From the NCBI RefSeq assembly GCF_009727055.1, contig NC_052354.1, positions 50,901,320 through 50,965,319 on the forward strand: a stretch of 64,000 nt of DNA, given 5' to 3'. Each line of letters opens with the position of its first letter. Within the stretch, counting starts at the first letter, position 1. Made by a program: the position numbers and the translations under genes. The notes under the pieces were generated by a model. It made no database searches and was not told where the DNA came from. It saw only the letters and a list, made by a program, of their open reading frames with translations. Origin of the DNA: Benincasa hispida (Eukaryota > Streptophyta > Magnoliopsida > Cucurbitales > Cucurbitaceae). Positions 9,629 through 20,769 of this stretch are shown in pieces.

Positions 9629-11264
9629 GTTAGGAATATCCTAGCAGTTTGTAAAGATTTTCTATTCATAATAAAGATATTATCGAGATTTCTTTCAATA
9701 AAGATATTATTGAAGATGTTGTTGAATTTTAATCATTACTAAATCCAATAAACTAACTCATGGCAATAACATGAATACTTATACTTTATATAGAGACATA
9801 AAAGAAGATCAAGTTTTAGTATATAGCCAAAAAAGTCTATAAGTATATGGATAATGTTGGGTACCTTATCCTGGGGACACTATGGATGTGGCCTACTTTG
9901 TATATATTGATACAAACAATGTGATCTCAAAGTTGTTCGTGAAGAGACATGCGAGTGGGAGCATCCTATGCAATTAAAGAATAATCCCAGATAGATAGCT
10001 AGGTACATAGTTCTGCAAGACAAAATCTGCTCCTACCCATTTTAGGGTTAGCAGATAGGCTGTTCCCTTAAGTATTGACTCTTGGCCTTGAACAAAGGGG
10101 CCCCGCCCTTTCGTGGCTGAGAGGGATTTAGTTTATTGGTATGACCATAAACCAATTGTTCATTAGAGGATCAATGGAGACTTAAGGAGAAAAACTATGA
10201 AGCACAGATACTGAGGCAAAGAATCAGTATCAGACACGTATCGGATACTGATACTTCCAAATACTTTCCAGATACATATCTGACACGTGATTTGATGTAT
10301 CTATACTTTCAGATTTACTTTCCAAGATACGTATCTGCACACTATTTGACGTATCTATTTTATGCATACTTTTTTTTATGAAAAAGAAAGTAAATTCATT
10401 CTATTTTTCCCATCTAAATTAAAGGAAACTTATTAAAAAGGCTCACTACTCGGTCCAAAACTAAAAGAAAAAAATAACGGACCAAAACCTAGACTAGAAT
10501 CATCTCATTTCTATCTTCACGTTTGAGTCCCCACAAAAGTCCACCAAAAATAAAAATCATTCGGGATATCTTCAACAATAAGTTCTTCGTTTTATCCTCT
10601 TACTTCTCTTCTAATATTCTTTCTTTTTCTTCTTTGCATATGAGTTCACTTTTCTAGTTCTTAACTGTCATATACTCTTCTAAACATTTATCTTAGATGT
10701 TACTTTTTTGTATTTGTATTATCAGTATTTGTATTCTATTTTTATGCTATTGCTTTATTAACTTGTATGCTACTATATTATCTATATGGATTTTTTTAAT
10801 AGAAAAGAAAATGTATTTTTCAATCGTATCAGTATCCTCTCGACTTTTAGAAACTATATATATTATTCAAAAAAATATAAAAAAAATGACGCATCCTTTG
10901 ATGTATCCGTATCTTAGTTTTTTTAGAAATTGACGAATTACGTTGTATCCGTATCAGTTAAGCCAATCTGTATTTCTATGATTCATAGAGACTAAAAATG
11001 TATATTAGGTTATAAAACGGTTCTTAACTTCTTCATAGTACTTAGTCATGAATTGCAAAACGACCATGTGAAAAATGACGACCTTTACTGATTATGTGTG
11101 TAAATCAGTGGATCAAAAATATATCTTACAAGTGAGTAGAGTGTCAACTACTGAGCTATAATGTGATATGTCTCGATAGTATAACGAATAATTGATTAAC
11201 TTTTTGTTAAAGAGTTTAGGCCAATTAATCTCAAATCGTTGGAGCTCATGATCTATAGGTTATT
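9629..11264 (+). mobile_element. Ty1/copia LTR nested in copia pol, plus orientation
   Basis: Starts TGTTAGGAATATCCTAGCAG at 9629, inside the RNase H/RT remnant. Internal blocks (GGGTACCTTATCCTGG at about 9857, ATAAACCAATTGTTCATT at about 10147, GATCGTTGGAGCTCATGAT-like text near 11240) are the reverse complement of the minus LTRs nearby and match the plus LTR at 38020-39612. It carries an insert at 10195-10988 and ends at an N gap. Confidence 0.7.
10195..10988. mobile_element. MITE-like non-autonomous element inserted in copia LTR
   Basis: About 790 bp with no counterpart in the other copia LTR copies. The ends form an imperfect terminal inverted repeat: CTATGAAGCACAGATAC on the left, and CTATGAATCATAGAAATAC read from the right on the minus strand. 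The inside repeats GATAC and GTATC words (GATACGTATC-type) near both ends. A 78-codon open frame at 10697 is AT-rich and looks spurious. No clean target duplication could be read, so the class is unknown. Confidence 0.4.
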
Positions 11265-11289
11265 NNNNNNNNNNNNNNNNNNNNNNNNN
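11265..11289. other. Assembly gap (25 N)
   Basis: Exactly 25 N, the same length as the gaps at 44496 and 53175, so a default gap size rather than a measured one. Confidence 0.99.
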
Positions 11290-11686
11290 GAAAGCCCTAG
11301 AGTGTCTGGTTCAACACAATGATTTCCAGGTTCCAGTTGGGGTCAACTCAAGCGGTTCAGAAGTTTTTGTCGATTTTGTTTTCAACTCTTTTTACTATAT
11401 AATTAGTTTGTTTGCATGTCTTATAAATGTCAAAACTAGTCCATTTCAATTTGTGTTTAATTATTATTATGCATTGTGAATGTATATTAATTAATTTTAA
11501 TCTTGTATGTGCGCATTAAGATATACCACTTGTACGATTTTTAAAGTCCATTCATTATGAAGAATTATCATGCATTTGAAAGTATTGTTATAGAATAGTT
11601 TATAATTGAAGGACACTCTAAACATAGAAACTCAATGAGCAGAAGCAAATCGTTCCAAATTCTCATTGTGAAAGAACAAGACATTC
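11290..11686. other. Unassigned AT-rich stretch, probably copia LTR tail
   Basis: No ORF or known motif stands out. Its position between a plus and a minus copia LTR suggests it is the R/U5 end of one of them. Confidence 0.35.
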
Positions 11687-13626
11687 TTACATATCAAACA
11701 CATAACAGTTATGGCATAACAAGTAAATACAGCATGCTACAAAGGTAAAAAACAAACAAGGGATCGAGTAAACATACCTTTGAAGAACTTTTCTTCTAGT
11801 ATTTCCTCGATCCAAACAACAAAGCATCCAACAGCACGAATGCAACGCGAGCAATTCCAGCAAATAGTACGAACTGGTAGAACCTCGATCACAATCGAGT
11901 AAAACTTGATCCTCAACCCTCAAATAGAAACTTGACACAACCACGAGGCTACCTTGGTATTTTCGGTGCGAAAATCCAGGAGGTGTGGGCTCTGTATGGA
12001 TTTGGAAGAGAGAATGAGGAACTGGACGATCGAGTAAGTGGAGAATGAAGAAGTCTTGTCATTTAGACTTGGGTACTCAATCGTTTAGTAACGAATATCT
12101 ATCGTATAGAATCCTCGATTGATCGTTTATTCTTTCAAAGCTATCGTATAACTTCCTTTTTTTTTTTTTTTGTTTTTTGCGCGTGGATCTTCAAAATAAA
12201 AACGATTTTTCACTTTTATCCATTCGGTTGCCATAAACTTACTAAAACCACCCACTGAGGTGGTTTATTAGAGAAAAATTGAAATCAATTATCTTATAAT
12301 TAATTTTATTATAAATAAATGTAATAACAATTTATCACATTATATTTATAACATATAGTTTTAATATCACATCATATGCAACATATAAACCAAAGTTCTT
12401 TTTCTCCTTTATGGCATTTAATATAAGTCATATTTATATTAGTTCTCCAATCAAATAATGTATCAAATACATTAAATCAATTATATCACATATAATTAAA
12501 TTTAATTATATCATATATAATCGAATTCCCTCTTATTAATTTGAACACTTCAAACTAACTCAAAAACTGATTCTCAATATGAATCCATTGAGCTACCAAG
12601 GGGACCTTATGAACCTATAGTTTCAAGCTCCAACGGTACATGAATAACTGATTAAACTCTTTAATCACGATACCACCATCCCCTAACTGCCGGACACTCC
12701 AATAAAAATCGACAGCTGCACTCTTCGCGTTACAGATATATTTCTGTGTCATCGGATATAACCAATCATTCGTAAATACAGCTGGGCCAATTTACCGTTT
12801 TGCCCATGTAGTTACATCTAACTCCTTTAGTACCACTGATTCCTTTAATGAAAAATACATCATAGTCCCACTATGAGTAATTATTTCTTGGGCCAAGAGA
12901 AGGTGTGGTGCCACATTGTTCAAGCCCTGGAATCAGCCCTTAAGGGAGTAATTTATCTACTTACCCCTGCTTGGGGAAGGAATGAATTCCGTCTTGTGTA
13001 GCTGAGTTCCCAGTTCCCCAATCAGACGAATCCCCAAAGTGGTAGGTTTGAGTCGGCGATCTAACCATTTGCACCCATACAAATCAAAGAACCGTCCTCA
13101 TAGGTAGGAGTTCACAACTCACTCAGGATTAAAGTCATGTTACCTATGGTCATCCTAGTGAAATGAAAGTTTTTGTCATGAATGGCGTTATATAATGAGA
13201 CTAAACATTTCGTGATCCGGTCTAATACAAACTCCTTTGTATAGAGCATCCTCGCTCGCATGTCTAATACATGAATGGTCAAAATCAGACCATTTGTAGC
13301 ACTTTACAACACTTGTAACATCTACAAAGCGGGTCACACTCGTAGTGTCACTAGGATAAGGTTTCCCTCTTTTATCCATATACTACAAACCATTTAGGTT
13401 ATCACTTAAAGCACGATCCACTTGTTTGTCTCCACATACATGTTTAAGTTACAACGATAACCAGGGATCTTAGTTTATTGGTTTATGGTTAATGCAACTA
13501 AAATATCTCATATTTGATAGACTAAAGTGAATAAAATATCTCATTTTATAAATCGTCAAACTATTTGTTCATACAGATGTTTACAAACTACAGAACCCTA
13601 CAAGATTTAGGGCATCAACCTCAACA
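11687..13626 (-). mobile_element. Ty1/copia LTR, minus orientation
   Basis: Near-complete LTR of about 1.9-2 kb. The + strand end ..GCATCAACCTCAACA (13626) is the minus-strand LTR start TGTTGAGGTTGATGCCC. It contains GAGCTACCAAGGGGACCTTA at about 12590, the tandem palindromes at about 12480-12520, and ACCTTTGAAGAAC at about 11777 near its other end. No internal coding region of its own adjoins it. Confidence 0.75.
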
Positions 13627-14870
13627 ATAATATATAGTATGCATGATTTAGGGTTTCATATATTTAATATAATCATTATATTAAAATGTGGAATGCTTCA
13701 TGTATGTTATAGCATATCTATAATTTTATAAATTGTTATAAAATGAGTTAGACATTTAAAATATATAACAAAGATAAGAAGCATGCTCACTTAGGTTAAC
13801 AAATAACTGAAGGAACTCTTTTGACAAAGAACCTTTGAGCGGAAGTGGATCGTCCAAATTTCATTTCTATTGAAAGCATACATTTACAGCAAAACAGATA
13901 GATTATGCATAAGACATAAATTACAACATGTTTTTGAATTAAAAAAAATGTTTAGAGATTATACCTTTGAAGAACTGTTCTTCAAGTTAATCCCTCGATC
14001 TAACTCGTTCACGAATGTGTCGAACAAGTCACGAACACTCCAAACGAACAACAGCAGACAACAACGCAAACTCGAACCAAAATGGGACACTACCACTTAT
14101 TGATCTTGGTATTCTCGGTGTGAGAATCGAGGAGTGGTGGGCTCTGGCTAATTTTGGTTAGAGGGGAGTTTGGAGTTGGAGGAGGAAGATGATCGAGGAG
14201 GCAAACTCTCTATCACATAGCAAAGTCTCTTGATTGTTTACAGAAGCGAGTATATCGCATAGGCTCTTCAAGCAATCTTGTAGTCTCTCAATCGTTAAAC
14301 ACCTTAGATTATGGAAAAAATAAAATCATATTTTATTTATCCCAAATTCCCACAAAATTGATTAACTTCTCACTAACATAGGTTAGAGAGAAAAAGCATT
14401 TAATTATCAAATAATTAATAAATTATAAATAAATATGATAACCAACTTATCATATTATATTTATAACCTATAGTTTTAATATTACATAATATACAATATA
14501 TAAACCATAGTTCTTTTTCACCATTTTATGGCATTTAATATAAATAACAACTATGAATCTCATTTATAGAAAATATATTTTAATCATATTCAAATATTTA
14601 TTCCTCCAATTAAACAATAATATATCAAACACATTATGTCAATTATATCATATATAATTTAATTAATTTAATTATATCATATATAATTAAATAACTATGT
14701 CAATTATATCATATATAAGCGAGTATATCAAAGGACCGCCCTCATAGGCAGGAGTTCACAACTCACTCAGGATTAAGGTCATGTTACCTATGGTCATCCT
14801 AGTGAAATCAAAGTCTTTATTATGAACGGCGTTGTATAATGAGACTAAACATTTCGTGGTCCAGTCTTAT
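13627..14870 (-). mobile_element. Ty1/copia LTR, minus orientation, internally deleted
   Basis: A further copia LTR lying tail to head with the previous one. It has the ACCTTTGAAGAAC segment near 13965 and palindromes near 14640-14710, then jumps at about 14725 to the block ACCGCCCTCATAGGCAGGAG, so several hundred internal bases are missing. It is the host of the family B insertion at 14871 and resumes after that element (18137-18309 and 24727-24907). Confidence 0.7.
14866..14870. repeat. 5-bp target site duplication CTTAT
   Basis: CTTAT lies just outside the TG at 14871. The same CTTAT lies just outside the CA at 18136 (18137-18141). Five bases is the usual target duplication for Ty3 elements. 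Confidence 0.8.
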
Positions 14871-16149
14871 TGTAACCATACGAATGGAGTGTTATGTTGT
14901 GTTATGTTTTGTATTGCTTATACACACTACTGATGGATGAATGTAAATATGAATATAAATCATACAAGCTCATGTTACCATAAACTTGATGGCTAAGTTT
15001 TATAATATTTATCTTTATCTAACTCTAATGCATGGCTTGTGAATGAAATGAATGATGTGTTAAATGCGCTCAAGTGTTCTGTGATAAAGATAATTTTATG
15101 CGATACTACATTCTAATATATGCGTTGATAGTGATGTGCTCATAGTATGCGATGAAGTAGTGCGTGTCACAAGTTTCCTTGTGCTGAAACCAAGTATAAT
15201 TTCAATGCAAGTTTCTCAGAATGATCCGAGGTCAAACATGGGGATTGTTGTCGTTAAATGCGATACTCATGTGATACATGCGACTGGTTTTAATAATGAA
15301 TAAAGAATTTGGGTTTTACAGAAATACAAATTGCGATTAAAGTAAAAATGTGTTGATAAAGTAAAGTCCTAAACTACTATGATACGTGATACAAGATACG
15401 TGATACGTGATACGTGATGCTGAGGTCGAGGACTGACTGTGAAGTTGTACAAAAGAATCGATGTATGCGATGGCAAGTCATATGAATGAAGCAGAAAGAG
15501 AAAGAGTAAAGAGTAAAAACATCGCAAGTTTGTCAATCGCGTTAGGATGCAACTAAGGTTCCGCTTTCCCTTGGTGTACACCTCTTAGTGATTGATCGTG
15601 TTCCCATATGTCTATGTTGAAATAGAAATGAACGTGACGAACGCAAGGTTGTTTCCATCTCTGGAAATACTTCTCATTTTAGTTTACGCATTCTTCCAAC
15701 CTTTTCTCGATAGGTGGAATAACATCTTCACTTATGCTCTCACAAGTGAAGATGCCGTCAAGCATGCTTTAGCTAAACTTAATTAATTCCTTAACACAAA
15801 TTAATTCACTCGCTTAATTCTCGCTTTTTACCCCGGAGATTAAGAACACATCATGGAGAAAATGGATGATAAACATATGGAACGAGGCAGAGAGATGATA
15901 ATGGTGACCATGATAACATTTAGTTCTAAAATTAAGCGTTTGATACATGTTGTGAATGAAGGATTAAAGAAGATGAATACAGGGGATGAAATAGAGAATA
16001 GAAATAAATACGAAAAGAGTGTCGACATCTTGACACAGATCCCAATCGGAGATTTGTGTTTGCCGACGTGTGGAAGTGGTGGAGAGGAAAGCTTCCCTCT
16101 CAGGCTTGCTTTCCCAATAGAATTGAACTTTGCACAGAGTTTCAGCTTC
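14871..16149 (-). mobile_element. Family B 3' LTR, first part (minus-strand element)
   Basis: Begins TGTAACCATACGAATGG on the + strand, right after the target duplication. It runs to TTTCAGCTTC before the single N at 16150. The remainder of this LTR resumes at 18883 with TTCAGCTTCAAGAATTGG, overlapping by the 9 bases TTCAGCTTC. Joined, the two parts come to about the length of the intact LTR (1967 bp). Confidence 0.85.
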
Positions 16150-16150
16150 N

Positions 16151-16163
16151 GGCAACGGCGCCA
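16151..16163 (-). promoter_or_regulatory. Primer binding site, tRNA-Asp type, minus strand
   Basis: GGCAACGGCGCCA on the + strand is TGGCGCCGTTGCC on the minus strand, the best-preserved primer site in the window. It is separated by AAACT-type spacer from the LTR beginning at 16170. Confidence 0.85.
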
Positions 16164-16169
16164 TAAACT

Positions 16170-18136
16170 TGTAAGGATACGAATGGAGTGTTATGTTGTG
16201 TTATGTTTTGTATCGCTTATACACACTACTGATGGATGAATGTAAATATGAATATGAATCATACAAGCTCATTTTCCATAAACTTGATGACTAAATTTTA
16301 TAATATTTATCTTTATCTAACTCTAATGCATGGCTTGTGAATGAAATGAATGATGTTTGCTAAATGCACTCAAGTGTTTTGCGATAAAGATAATTTTATG
16401 CAATACTACATTCTAATATATGCGTCTATAGTGATATGCTCATAGTATGCGATGAAGTAGTGCGTGTCACAAGTTTCCTTGCGCTGAAACCAAGAATAAT
16501 TTCAATGCAAGTTTCTCATAATGATCCGACATCGAACATGGTGATTGTTGTCATTAAATGCGATACTCATGTGATACATACGACCGGTTTTATTAATGAA
16601 TAAAGAATTTGGGTTTGTACAGAAATATAAATTGCGATGAAAGTAAAAATGCGTTGATAAGGTAAAGTCCTAAACTACTATGATACATGATACATGATAC
16701 GTGATACTGAGGTCGAGGACTGACTATGAAGTTGTAAAAAAGAATCGATGTATGTGATGGCAAGTCTTATGAATGAAGTAGAAAGAGAAAGAGTAAAGAG
16801 TAAAAACATCACAAGTTTGTCAATCGCGTTAGGATGCAACTAAGGTTCCGCTTTCCCTTGGCGTACACCTCTTACTGATTGGCCGCGTTCTTCTATTTCT
16901 ATGGTGAAATAGAGATGAACGTGACGAACGCAAGTTTGTTTCCATCTCTGTAAATACTTCTTACTTTAGTTAATGCATTCTTCCAACCTTCTCTCGTTAG
17001 GCGGAATAACATCTTCACTTCTACTCTCACAGGTGAAGATACCATCAAGCATGCTTTAGCTAAACTTAATTAATTCCTTAATACGGATTAACTCACTCGT
17101 TTAATTCTCGCTTTTTACCCTGGAGATTAAGAACACATCACGGAGAAAATGGATGATAAACGTATGGAAAGAGACAGAGAGATGATAATGGTGACGATGA
17201 GAACATTTAGTTCTAAAATTAAGTGTTTGATACATTTTGTGAATGAAGGATTAAAGAAGATGAATACGGAGGATGAAATAGATAATAGAAACAAATACGA
17301 AAAGAGTGTCAACGTCTTGACACAGATCCCGATTGGAGATTTGTACTTTTCGGCGTGTGGAAGTGGTAGAGAGGAAAGCTTCCCTCTCAAGCTTGCTTTC
17401 CCGGTAGAATTGACCTTTGCACAGAGCTTCAGCTTCAGGAATTGGAAGAATTCTCTGCTCGGAGTTCTCCCGGATTTACTCTATAGTCGCTTCAGACCAG
17501 CCTCTCTCTCAGTATCAGTATGTACCAGTATATCAATATATCTGCCTCTCTCCACCTTTCAGCGAATTCGAGGAAGCTATTTATACGCAAGACCTTGGCT
17601 CTTAGATTTTGTGGTCCCCACTGTCTAATTATGGTAGTTCCTGAAATGGTGGAATGGAAAATTCCTTCTAGTACGCAATCAACCCGTTAGAAATACACAA
17701 CTAAATGTTGTACACTTGTCAGAATCATCCACGAATGCTTTGCTCTTCACATCTTCGATCTATCACCGCATGTGGTGTTGTTTTTTATTACCGCATGCAG
17801 TTGAAATGCGTTGATCACTTAAGCTCTTGATCGATTGTTGCATGCGCCGTCATTGCATTGATCATCTCTTCGTTCTTGATTGATGGGCGCAATGCGATGT
17901 AGATGCGTTGTTTATTTTGTCTTCGAGCCATGAACGCATGCGGTGACTTATTTTCTGCAAAACAGAGACTGAAACATTCTATCTCGCCATCGCAATGGTG
18001 TTAGTGGGTGTGTCCATGACATTTCATAATTTTCCTATTTCTTAACCAATTTGTATACTATCAACGCAACTTTCCTCTCTCTTTGCCGCCATATCTAAAT
18101 AAAACAGTATAAAAACCAATATTTCTAAAGTTATCA
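16170..18136 (-). mobile_element. Family B LTR, complete (5' LTR, minus strand)
   Basis: 1967 bp, TG at 16170 to CA at 18136, adjoining a primer site on one side and the duplicated target CTTAT on the other. A TATA box reads TATAAATAG on the minus strand at 17577-17585, so U3 is roughly 17590-18136. Open stretches such as 17149-17628 are shadows with no family match. The LTR is rich in CpG words such as CGCATGCG in U3. Confidence 0.85.
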
Positions 18137-18309
18137 CTTATACAAACTCCTTTGTATAGAATATTCCCGCTCACATATCTAATACATGAATGACCAGGAT
18201 CATATCATTTGTAGCATTTTACAACATTTATAACACCTATAAAGCGAGTCATACTTGTAGTGTCACCAGGATATGGTAACAAGCCTTATCCACAAACCAT
18301 TTAGGTTAT
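18137..18309 (-). mobile_element. Copia LTR continuation between B and A insertions
   Basis: TACAAACTCCTTTGTATAGA and following match the copia LTR at about 13225-13400. Together with 13627-14870 it shows that families B and A both inserted in one copia LTR. The same block recurs at 24727-24907. Confidence 0.8.
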
Positions 18310-18881
18310 TGATAACGGGCAGAAATATACGTTATCATAGTGCTAAGTTCTTAAACAATGCTGGCTTGCATTGATAAAGCATGTTAAATTGCGTCCAAAA
18401 AGCATCAAATTCATAATATTGCGGTCGCATAAGTTCATTGCATTAGAACAGTTGATTTTTGTATTTTGGTGATGCGATGACGCAAGGTGGAAATTGCGAT
18501 CATAGGAAATCATTGGTCGAGCGTAGCATTACCGCAAGACTTTGCGGTGATCGTGTTCGCAAATATTCGCTCGAGAAGGATTATCGCAACTTGGTCAGTG
18601 CAACATGGTGGGCGCATCTAGGTGAAAGGCTACTTAATCACGATGGGACAGAAAGCTAATGACAGTCGAATCCAAATTAAATTGACAGCCGATAACGATC
18701 ACAAGTACATTCAGCTTTTCGGTGATAAATATTTGGCACATCAGTCAGGAATTAAAGTCGTCTCATCTGTACAATCATGAGAGAGAAGCTACCTTTCACC
18801 CTGGATGTTTTATAAATACCAAGGGCATCCTTCAGAAAAGGGGTTGATCAGTTAAGCAGTTCACCAGTTTACGAATTTAAG
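18310..18881 (+). mobile_element. Family A LTR, 5' part
   Basis: Starts TGATAACGGGCAGAAATA. A TATA box TATAAATA is at 18811-18818. It stops at the single N at 18882. The noisier copy at 24908 continues past this point to the primer site. Confidence 0.8.
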
Positions 18882-18882
18882 N

Positions 18883-19593
18883 TTCAGCTTCAAGAATTGG
18901 AAGAATTCTCTGCTCGGAGTTCTCTCGGATTTACTCTGTAGTCGCTTCAAACCAGCCTCTCTCTCAGTATCAGCATGTACCAGTATATCAATATATCTGC
19001 CTCTCTTCACCTTTCAGCGAATTTGAGGAAGCTATTTATAGGAGAGACCTTGGCTCTTTGAATTTGTGGTCCCCACTGTCTAATTATGATAGTTCCTGAA
19101 ATGGCAGAATGGAAAATTCCTTCTGTTACACAATCAACCCGTCAGAAATGCACAACTAAAAGTTGTACACTTGTCAGAATCATCTGCGAATGCGTTGCTC
19201 TTCACATCTTCGATCTATTACCGCATGCGGTGTTGTTTTTTATTACCGCATGTGGTTGAAATGCATTGATCGCTTAAGCTCTTGATCGATTTTTGCATGC
19301 GCCATCATTGCGTTGATCATCTCTTCGTTCTTGATTGATGGGTGCAATGCGATGTAGATGCGTTGTTTATTTTGTCTTCGAGCCACGAACGCATGCGGTG
19401 ACTTATTTCCTACAAAACAGAGACTGAAACATTCTATCTCGCCATCGCAATGGTGTTAGTGGGTGTGTCTACGACATTTCATAATTTTCGTATTTCTTAG
19501 CCAATTTGTATACTATCAACACAACTTTCCTCTCTCTTTGCCGCAATATCTAAATAAAACAGTATAAATAACTTGTATTTCTACAAGTTATCA
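18883..19593 (-). mobile_element. Family B 3' LTR, second part
   Basis: Continues the LTR broken at 16149 and ends ..ACTTGTATTTCTACAAGTTATCA at 19593, which on the minus strand is the LTR start with its terminal hairpin intact. The TATA box (CTATTTATA on +) is at about 19031. The element's 3' untranslated region follows at higher coordinates, as expected for a 3' LTR on the minus strand. Confidence 0.85.
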
Positions 19594-20767
19594 CACATCG
19601 AAATTTAGATATATTCTTGTTCTCAAGCATATCTTCAACTAAGGCAATTTTCGCCTAATTCCTATCCTAACTTTGCGTCGATTGGTTGCTCCGAATGCTC
19701 CCCCTATACAACATTGCTTAACAATGCAATTTTCTTCTATTCTTTAATAATTCATCAACATGCTCTACTTTATTCTTTTATACAACAAACCTCTACTCAA
19801 AAATTCCCTTCTTGTTTTGAGAAGGATGTTTACCTTTTCTTGCAAAAACAACTAGTTGCATCTTTATACGGTGGTCTGGTTTGCATCATTTTATTAGAGA
19901 CTGTTGATTATGGTTACACCTTTCGTTTTGGCTTGCTCCTACAGGTGTCATGCAAGCATCCAACTACGGTTGTGTGCCAATCTCAACTTCAACTCATGAT
20001 TTTCAGCTAAGCTTTACTTTTGCTGGTCAGAGGAGTTGTCTCTTATATTCTTATTTTTTCTCTCTCTTCTTTTTTCATATGGTGTCGATCTTGGAAACCC
20101 ACCTTCGTTTTGGTTTGCTCCCACGGGTATCATCCGAACATCTAACTACGAGCAGGTTTCTTTCACGACTTAACTCTTATCAGGTGGGATGAGTTTGTAT
20201 GAATTTTTTTTAATGATAATGAACGCATTTTCCTGATAATGATCGCATTCGCTTGATCACATCTGCTCAGACCTTCCCCACCCCCAAATTTAGAGATGCG
20301 TAAGGTCCTCATTGCATTGTTTTGGACAGAATAGACAAAACACTTAGTCAAAATTTTGAAAAGAAGGTTTGAGCAGAGTTTTGAAATATAAAAGGTAAAG
20401 TAGTGCTATTGCTATGAATTATCTAAGTGTTAGCCAGAAATTGTAAAGTATAAGAAATATTGCTAAGGGTATGCATATTACTCATCATGGAAGTGCAATT
20501 AATAACACAAAATAAAAGATAAAGAACATCGCAATAATTGACAAAGGATGATAAGTACAGAGGCTAACACATACGAAAAGAATAGTTACTCAGTTGTATT
20601 AAAATTAACCAAGTATACAAAGGATTACAATTATTGCAACACAAAATTTAAGCATGTACAAAAAAATCAAGGTATAGCTTCTATAAAAATAATGAAATGA
20701 ATTAAAATAAAAGATTGACCGCAACGAAAAATTGCAGATTTATTGAGAAGGTGGCACACCCCCAAAT
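19594..20767 (-). mobile_element. Family B 3' untranslated region with repeated motifs (minus strand)
   Basis: Between the end of the charged ORF and the 3' LTR. The polypurine tract next to the LTR is mutated (AAATTTCGATGTG on the minus strand). Two intact copies of AAATTTGGGGGTG lie further inside, at 20279-20291 and 20757-20769. A ~50-bp motif with TTCGTTTTGGCTTGCTCC recurs at about 19920-19970 and 20100-20150. The rest (about 20346-20750) is AT-rich with no feature seen. The region 39651-40245 is the plus-strand counterpart. Confidence 0.65.
20279..20291 (-). promoter_or_regulatory. Polypurine-tract-like motif, internal copy 1
   Basis: AAATTTGGGGGTG on the minus strand, identical to the tracts that directly precede the LTRs at 40246 and 41548. 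Here it is about 690 bp from the LTR. Confidence 0.5.
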
Positions 20768-20769
20768 TT
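20757..20769 (-). promoter_or_regulatory. Polypurine-tract-like motif, internal copy 2, overlapping ORF stop
   Basis: AAATTTGGGGGTG on the minus strand. The stop codon TAA of the charged ORF (20770-20768) overlaps its start. Confidence 0.5.

Larger units (their letters stand above)
16150..18882. other. Misplaced contig, duplicate of 22655-25500
   Basis: This block is bounded by single N at 16150 and 18882 and interrupts the family B 3' LTR. It holds a primer site, a full family B LTR, a piece of copia LTR and the start of a family A LTR, in the same order and with the same junctions as 22655-25500. It is best read as the 5' boundary of the same element placed a second time. Confidence 0.85.

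Noticed and set aside
17149..17628. 159-codon open frame as a possible host gene
   Set aside because: It lies wholly inside the family B LTR across its promoter region. The counterpart in the other copy is broken and no domain is seen.
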